DNA of 10,116 nt from an uncultured Sutterella sp. (GTDB taxonomy: Bacteria > Pseudomonadota > Gammaproteobacteria > Burkholderiales > Burkholderiaceae_F). This document shows positions 7,291-10,116 of this stretch, one piece after another. Below the pieces are notes generated by a model, which saw nothing but the letters and a program-made list of their open reading frames with translations, was not told the DNA's origin and ran no database searches. The position numbers and the translations under genes are program-made. Numbering within the stretch: position 1 is the stretch's first letter; each line of letters begins with the position of its first letter. The stretch is taken from NCBI GenBank assembly GCA_934249275.1, contig CAKQKT010000071.1, positions 1 through 10,116 on the forward strand. The letters are read 5' to 3'.

Positions 7291-8679
7291 TTACATGGCC
7301 AGCCAGAAGACGGCCAGATGATGGACGACGAGGCCTACGACGCAGGGAACGGACGCGCGATTGACAAGTTCGAGCGGATTCATCTTGAGCATGGCGGCAA
7401 TAGCGATCACGACGCCGGCAACCGGAGAAAGCGGACGGGCGATCGTGGAGGCCTGGTGCATCGGAAGAACAAGCGTTACGGGGTTGACGCCCCTGTCCTT
7501 GGCAATCTTGGGCACCATTTCAACGAGCGGGTAGAAGGAGGCGCCGTTGGAGCCGGCAATGATCGTCACGAGCGTCGTGATGACCACGAAGAGGATGGAC
7601 ATGCCGAGTGCACCTGCGCCGGCATCGTTGGCGAGGCCGACGATGGCGTCAAGCATGCCGAGCGCCTTGAAGCCTTCGGCGAAGACGCCTGCGGCGATCA
7701 CCAGCGACACGACGCCCGCCATCGACTTGCCCATGGCCTGCAGGAACACCTTGAGGCCGGCGGCGATCTTCTCGAAATTGCCGCGCCAGCGAACGGTTTC
7801 AAAGAGCATGCCGATCACGATGCAGAGGAACATTAGAGCGGAAATGTCGAGCCTCACGGAAGATATGCAGTACTGGGAGAACACCACCACGAGCACCATC
7901 GGAAGAAACGGCAGAAGCGCGTAGATCTTCGGAGCGGCCGTGCTCGGTCGCTTGACGTCCTCTTCAAAGACGAGCGTTTCACCGATGTGGTCCTCGCACT
8001 TCCAGCCTTCCTTGCGGTCGAGATAGCGCTGCCAGAACACGTGAGCTATGCCCATGGCGAGAACGGCGGGCAGAGCGGCCGGGATCTTGAAGAGGAACAC
8101 ATAGTCGAGAATCGTCAGTTCGCAAGCCTTGGCGGACGCAGCGGTCGAGCCGCCGAGCAGCACCATGGAAAGCGCGCCCGAGGTGACGAATACGGCGCCG
8201 ATCGCCTTCTTGTTGAGGCCGAGCGCGGCAAGCGCCGGCCCCATCAGGGCCAGACAGAGAACGCCCAGACCGACGGCGGACGTGATCACCATCGAGACGG
8301 CCTTGCCGAGCATGAAGGCGACGAACACGAGGATGTACGGATTCTTGATGAGGGAGAGCGGCTTGATTGCGATGTTCACGAACGCGTCATTGGCGCCGAT
8401 GTGGGTCATGTAAGAGGCAAAGCCCACCATCGTCATGATGAGAAGGCCGAGCCCCGCCAGACGGCTCGAAAACATGTAGCGAATGAATTCGATAACGTTC
8501 AGATAGTCGTTGCCCGTCGGCAGCGCCTTCTTGGGCATGAACGAGCCCGTGTCGAAATAGACGGCGCAAAGCAGCATGAAGACGCCGCTCGTGAAGAGGA
8601 CCATGGGGGCGTACTTGCCCTTCAGGATCGCCCAGCCTACGACGATGAGCGTCACACACCCGATCAGAATGCCAATCAT
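7291..8679 (-). CDS. dcuC: DcuC-family C4-dicarboxylate carrier, 462 aa
   Basis: A polytopic inner-membrane carrier of the DcuC family, which in enterobacteria exports succinate or exchanges it for fumarate during anaerobic growth. The sequence shows about a dozen hydrophobic segments from MIGILIGCVTLIVVGWAILK to VVHHLAVFWLAM. A charged cytoplasmic loop at about 218-250 (RYLDRKEGWKCEDHIGETLV) divides the protein. Family-like blocks are GFASYMTHIGANDAFVNIAI, then KPLSLIKNPY, and near the C-terminus PMHQASTIARPLSPVAGVVI. The length equals the E. coli DcuC length of about 461 aa. I chose the ATG at 8679 rather than the upstream ATG at 8736 because CGGAG (8691-8687) sits 7 nt before it and the protein then starts directly in the first membrane helix; the 19-residue extension is hydrophilic and unlike the family. 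It is the first gene of the minus-strand cluster. The exact substrate (fumarate/succinate or another acid) is inferred from the family. Confidence 0.88.
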   Translation of the reverse strand: MIGILIGCVTLIVVGWAILKGKYAPMVLFTSGVFMLLCAVYFDTGSFMPKKALPTGNDYLNVIEFIRYMFSSRLAGLGLLIMTMVGFASYMTHIGANDAFVNIAIKPLSLIKNPYILVFVAFMLGKAVSMVITSAVGLGVLCLALMGPALAALGLNKKAIGAVFVTSGALSMVLLGGSTAASAKACELTILDYVFLFKIPAALPAVLAMGIAHVFWQRYLDRKEGWKCEDHIGETLVFEEDVKRPSTAAPKIYALLPFLPMVLVVVFSQYCISSVRLDISALMFLCIVIGMLFETVRWRGNFEKIAAGLKVFLQAMGKSMAGVVSLVIAAGVFAEGFKALGMLDAIVGLANDAGAGALGMSILFVVITTLVTIIAGSNGASFYPLVEMVPKIAKDRGVNPVTLVLPMHQASTIARPLSPVAGVVIAIAAMLKMNPLELVNRASVPCVVGLVVHHLAVFWLAM

Positions 8680-8779
8680 GCAAAAACTCCGAAATTCATT
8701 CGGCAACAAGCCAAAGTGACCGTCATTTTCAGACAACAGATCCTGATGCGGGCATCTCGGGCGGGAACGTCAGGTTGAA

Positions 8780-8795
8780 CCCTCGGGTTTATCCC
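8780..8795 (+). promoter_or_regulatory. Copy 1 of a repeated operator-like motif
   Basis: CCCTCGGGTTTATCCC. It matches the copy at 8866-8880 except for one substitution (C for A) and one extra T. Each copy combines a CCC-N2-GGG dyad with an overlapping GGG-N4/5-CCC dyad. It lies 101 nt upstream of the carrier start. Operator function is inferred from repetition and position only. Confidence 0.4.
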
Positions 8796-8865
8796 TACTA
8801 CAAATTCACATTCCTACCCTCTTCTCCCCGATGTATTCTTTCGAAATTAACGTATCTTTTGATGG

Positions 8866-8880
8866 CCCTAGGGTTATCCC
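8866..8880 (+). promoter_or_regulatory. Copy 2 of a repeated operator-like motif
   Basis: CCCTAGGGTTATCCC, containing the perfect palindrome CCCTAGGG. It starts 86 nt after copy 1, about eight helical turns, in the same orientation. It lies 43 nt before the chosen start of the plus-strand gene, where a repressor or activator of that gene could bind. Confidence 0.4.
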
Positions 8881-8923
8881 GATTCCGCATCATCGTTTAC
8901 CCCATATGCCATCCATGTGCACA

Positions 8924-10116
8924 ATGAAGCTGCAAACTCTCGCTTGGACAGATGAATTCATCCCCGCCCTCGATACAGAAGCCTTTCAGGGCGAGCTCGA
9001 GCGTCTCGAATCTCGAGTCATCGCGCTCGAAGCCGTGGCACAAAAGCCTCCGAAGCACGTCACCGCACTTGCGGATGCGGTTCTGTTAACGGACCGGGCG
9101 CGCGATCTTGTGCAGTCCCTCAAATCAGTCTGTCGGGCGAGACAAAGCCTGAAGGTGACCGACACGCTGGCCAACTCATGGCGCGTTGAGGTCACCCGCC
9201 TCGGCTCGCGGCTGGAAAAGGCTGCGGAGCCGATTGCGCAGGCCGTCTTTGCGCTCCCGGAAGACGCACGCTCTCGTGCGCCCTTTGACGCCTGGTGCTC
9301 GACATTTCTTTCGACCGAAGCCAAGCCCGATCCTCTGATGTCCGCCGTCATGCTTCCCTTGTCGGCCCATCACGATCATTTGACATCCACGATGAAGCTT
9401 CGCGTGCCGAGCGAGGACGGGCATCTTGTCAGCATGAGCTATGCGCAGGCAACCGCACTCATGAAGACATCGGACAATCCGCGTCTCTCACGCGCCGTTT
9501 TCGGAAACTACAACGCGTGGTTTGCCGAACAGGCGCCTGCCTTTGCGGATCTCCTCAATGCCGTTCTCGGCTGGAAGCTCTATGAGGCGGAAGGGCTCAA
9601 GCAGGATTTCTTCACGCATTCGCTTGCCGAAGAGCGCATATCGCCCGCAGCCTATGAAGCCCTCTCGCGCGCCTTGATCGCCAGACAGGATGTCATTCGC
9701 AGCATGATCACGAAACGCGCGGAAATGATCGGCCAGCCGCGCCTTCACGTCACGCAGATTCTCTACTCGATGCCGACCGCGCAAAACAGAACGCTTTCCG
9801 GGCTGGGAAACATTCATGAGACGCTGGCCTCCTTTTCCGAAGCAATGAAGCCAGCAGACCCTAGTTTCACTGCATTTGTCAATCGCGCCGTCAACGAGCA
9901 CTGGATCGACGCTCAGCCTCAGTCCGGACGTGGCGGAGGCGCATGGTGCGAGGACATGCCTGCCTTTGATTCCGTTGCCATTTTTGCCAACTATCCCGAC
10001 ACGACGGCCGGCGCCTTTCAATTTGGGCATCCGTGCGGCTGCGCCTTCCTGCATCAGGTCCTGCATCAGGTACAGGCGCCGTTGAAGCGCCTCCCGCTTT
10101 CAATCATCGAAATCTT
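8924..10116 (+). CDS. M3-family oligopeptidase-like protein with degenerate zinc motif (probable pseudoenzyme), 3' end outside window
   Basis: 397 codons of an open frame that starts MKLQTLAWTDEFIPALDTEA, like the N-terminus of PepF-type M3 peptidases, and runs off the right edge. Residues 327-396 (from WIDAQPQSGRGGGAWCEDMP) align without gaps to 345-414 of the M3 enzyme at 5481-7277, with about 18 identities. Where that enzyme has HELGH, this one reads HPCGC (369-373): the catalytic Glu is Pro and the second zinc His is Cys. The third-ligand Glu is kept (Glu396, in SIIEIF). Residues near AEERISPAAYEAL match AQNRMSREALDAI in the paralogue. The frame is uninterrupted with normal codon use, so it looks like a maintained gene rather than decay. 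No good Shine-Dalgarno sequence is visible; in-frame ATGs at 8906, 8915 and 8831 are alternatives, and I prefer 8924 because it fits the family N-terminus. Hydrolysis by the usual mechanism is not expected, so a regulatory or binding role is possible. Confidence 0.82.
   Translation, partial: MKLQTLAWTDEFIPALDTEAFQGELERLESRVIALEAVAQKPPKHVTALADAVLLTDRARDLVQSLKSVCRARQSLKVTDTLANSWRVEVTRLGSRLEKAAEPIAQAVFALPEDARSRAPFDAWCSTFLSTEAKPDPLMSAVMLPLSAHHDHLTSTMKLRVPSEDGHLVSMSYAQATALMKTSDNPRLSRAVFGNYNAWFAEQAPAFADLLNAVLGWKLYEAEGLKQDFFTHSLAEERISPAAYEALSRALIARQDVIRSMITKRAEMIGQPRLHVTQILYSMPTAQNRTLSGLGNIHETLASFSEAMKPADPSFTAFVNRAVNEHWIDAQPQSGRGGGAWCEDMPAFDSVAIFANYPDTTAGAFQFGHPCGCAFLHQVLHQVQAPLKRLPLSIIEI

Larger units (their letters stand above)
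8680..8923. other. Divergent intergenic region with promoters presumed for both directions
   Basis: A 244-nt gap between the carrier gene (minus) and the M3-like gene (plus). It is more AT-rich than its surroundings at about 8796-8860, and holds the two copies of the CCCT(A/C)GGGTT(T)ATCCC motif and an 8-bp palindrome TTTCGAAA (8839-8846). I could not identify a convincing -35/-10 pair on either strand. A weak TGTATTCT (8832-8839) could be an extended -10 for the plus strand. No tRNA, small ORF with a good ribosome-binding site, or terminator was seen. Confidence 0.5.

Noticed and set aside
8680..8736. An earlier ATG at 8736 for the DcuC-type carrier
   Set aside because: The 19-residue extension is hydrophilic, has no good ribosome-binding site, and would make the protein longer than the family. 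The ATG at 8679 has CGGAG at proper spacing and starts in the first membrane helix.
8866..8880. Resemblance of the motif to a homing-endonuclease (I-SceI-like) site
   Set aside because: Only an 8-nt core (GGGATAAC on the minus strand) is shared; the rest of the 18-nt site does not match, and no intron or endonuclease gene is present.
8831..8923. An N-terminal extension of the plus-strand M3-like gene from the ATG at 8831
   Set aside because: The frame is open but has no ribosome-binding site, its residues do not resemble the family N-terminus, and it would put the operator-like copy 2 inside the coding region. It remains possible but is less likely than 8924.

Overview
The window looks like a chromosomal segment of a GC-rich, asaccharolytic Gram-negative bacterium, most likely a betaproteobacterium of the Sutterella/Parasutterella type. 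This rests on a Burkholderiales-like general porin, a secreted subtilase with an extended signal peptide of the autotransporter kind, and a DcuC-type C4-dicarboxylate carrier. The taxonomic placement is inference from gene content; no rRNA or marker gene is present.

Layout: six coding units lie on the minus strand, read right to left. They are a DcuC-family carrier (8679-7291), an M3 oligoendopeptidase with an intact zinc site (7277-5481), a general porin (5394-4270), an ESPR-bearing S8 serine protease (4150-1742), a small Ca-loop-containing ORF or gene remnant (1686-1483) and a C69 dipeptidase running off the left edge (1457 to below 1). A divergent plus-strand gene starts near 8924 and runs off the right edge. 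It is a second M3-family protein whose zinc motif is destroyed (HPCGC where the paralogue has HELGH). The 244-nt divergent gap (8680-8923) carries two near-identical copies of an unusual GC-rich motif that look like operator sites.

The carrier and M3 genes are separated by 13 nt and should be co-transcribed. An 86-nt gap before the porin is almost filled by a nested inverted repeat. The porin is followed by two hairpins and a T-run, so the S8 protease probably has partly or wholly separate expression. The S8, small ORF and C69 genes are closely spaced.

Taken together the genes read as a peptide-scavenging set. A secreted subtilase and an exported dipeptidase would degrade protein outside the cytoplasm, a porin would admit the products, and a cytosolic oligoendopeptidase would finish them. 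A DcuC-type carrier would exchange C4-dicarboxylates formed when amino acids such as aspartate feed fumarate respiration. The individual family calls are well supported; the integrated role is inference. The main oddities are the dead-looking M3 paralogue, the S8 protease that has autotransporter passenger features but stops where the beta-barrel should begin, the orphan fragment behind it, and the repeated motif in the divergent promoter region.
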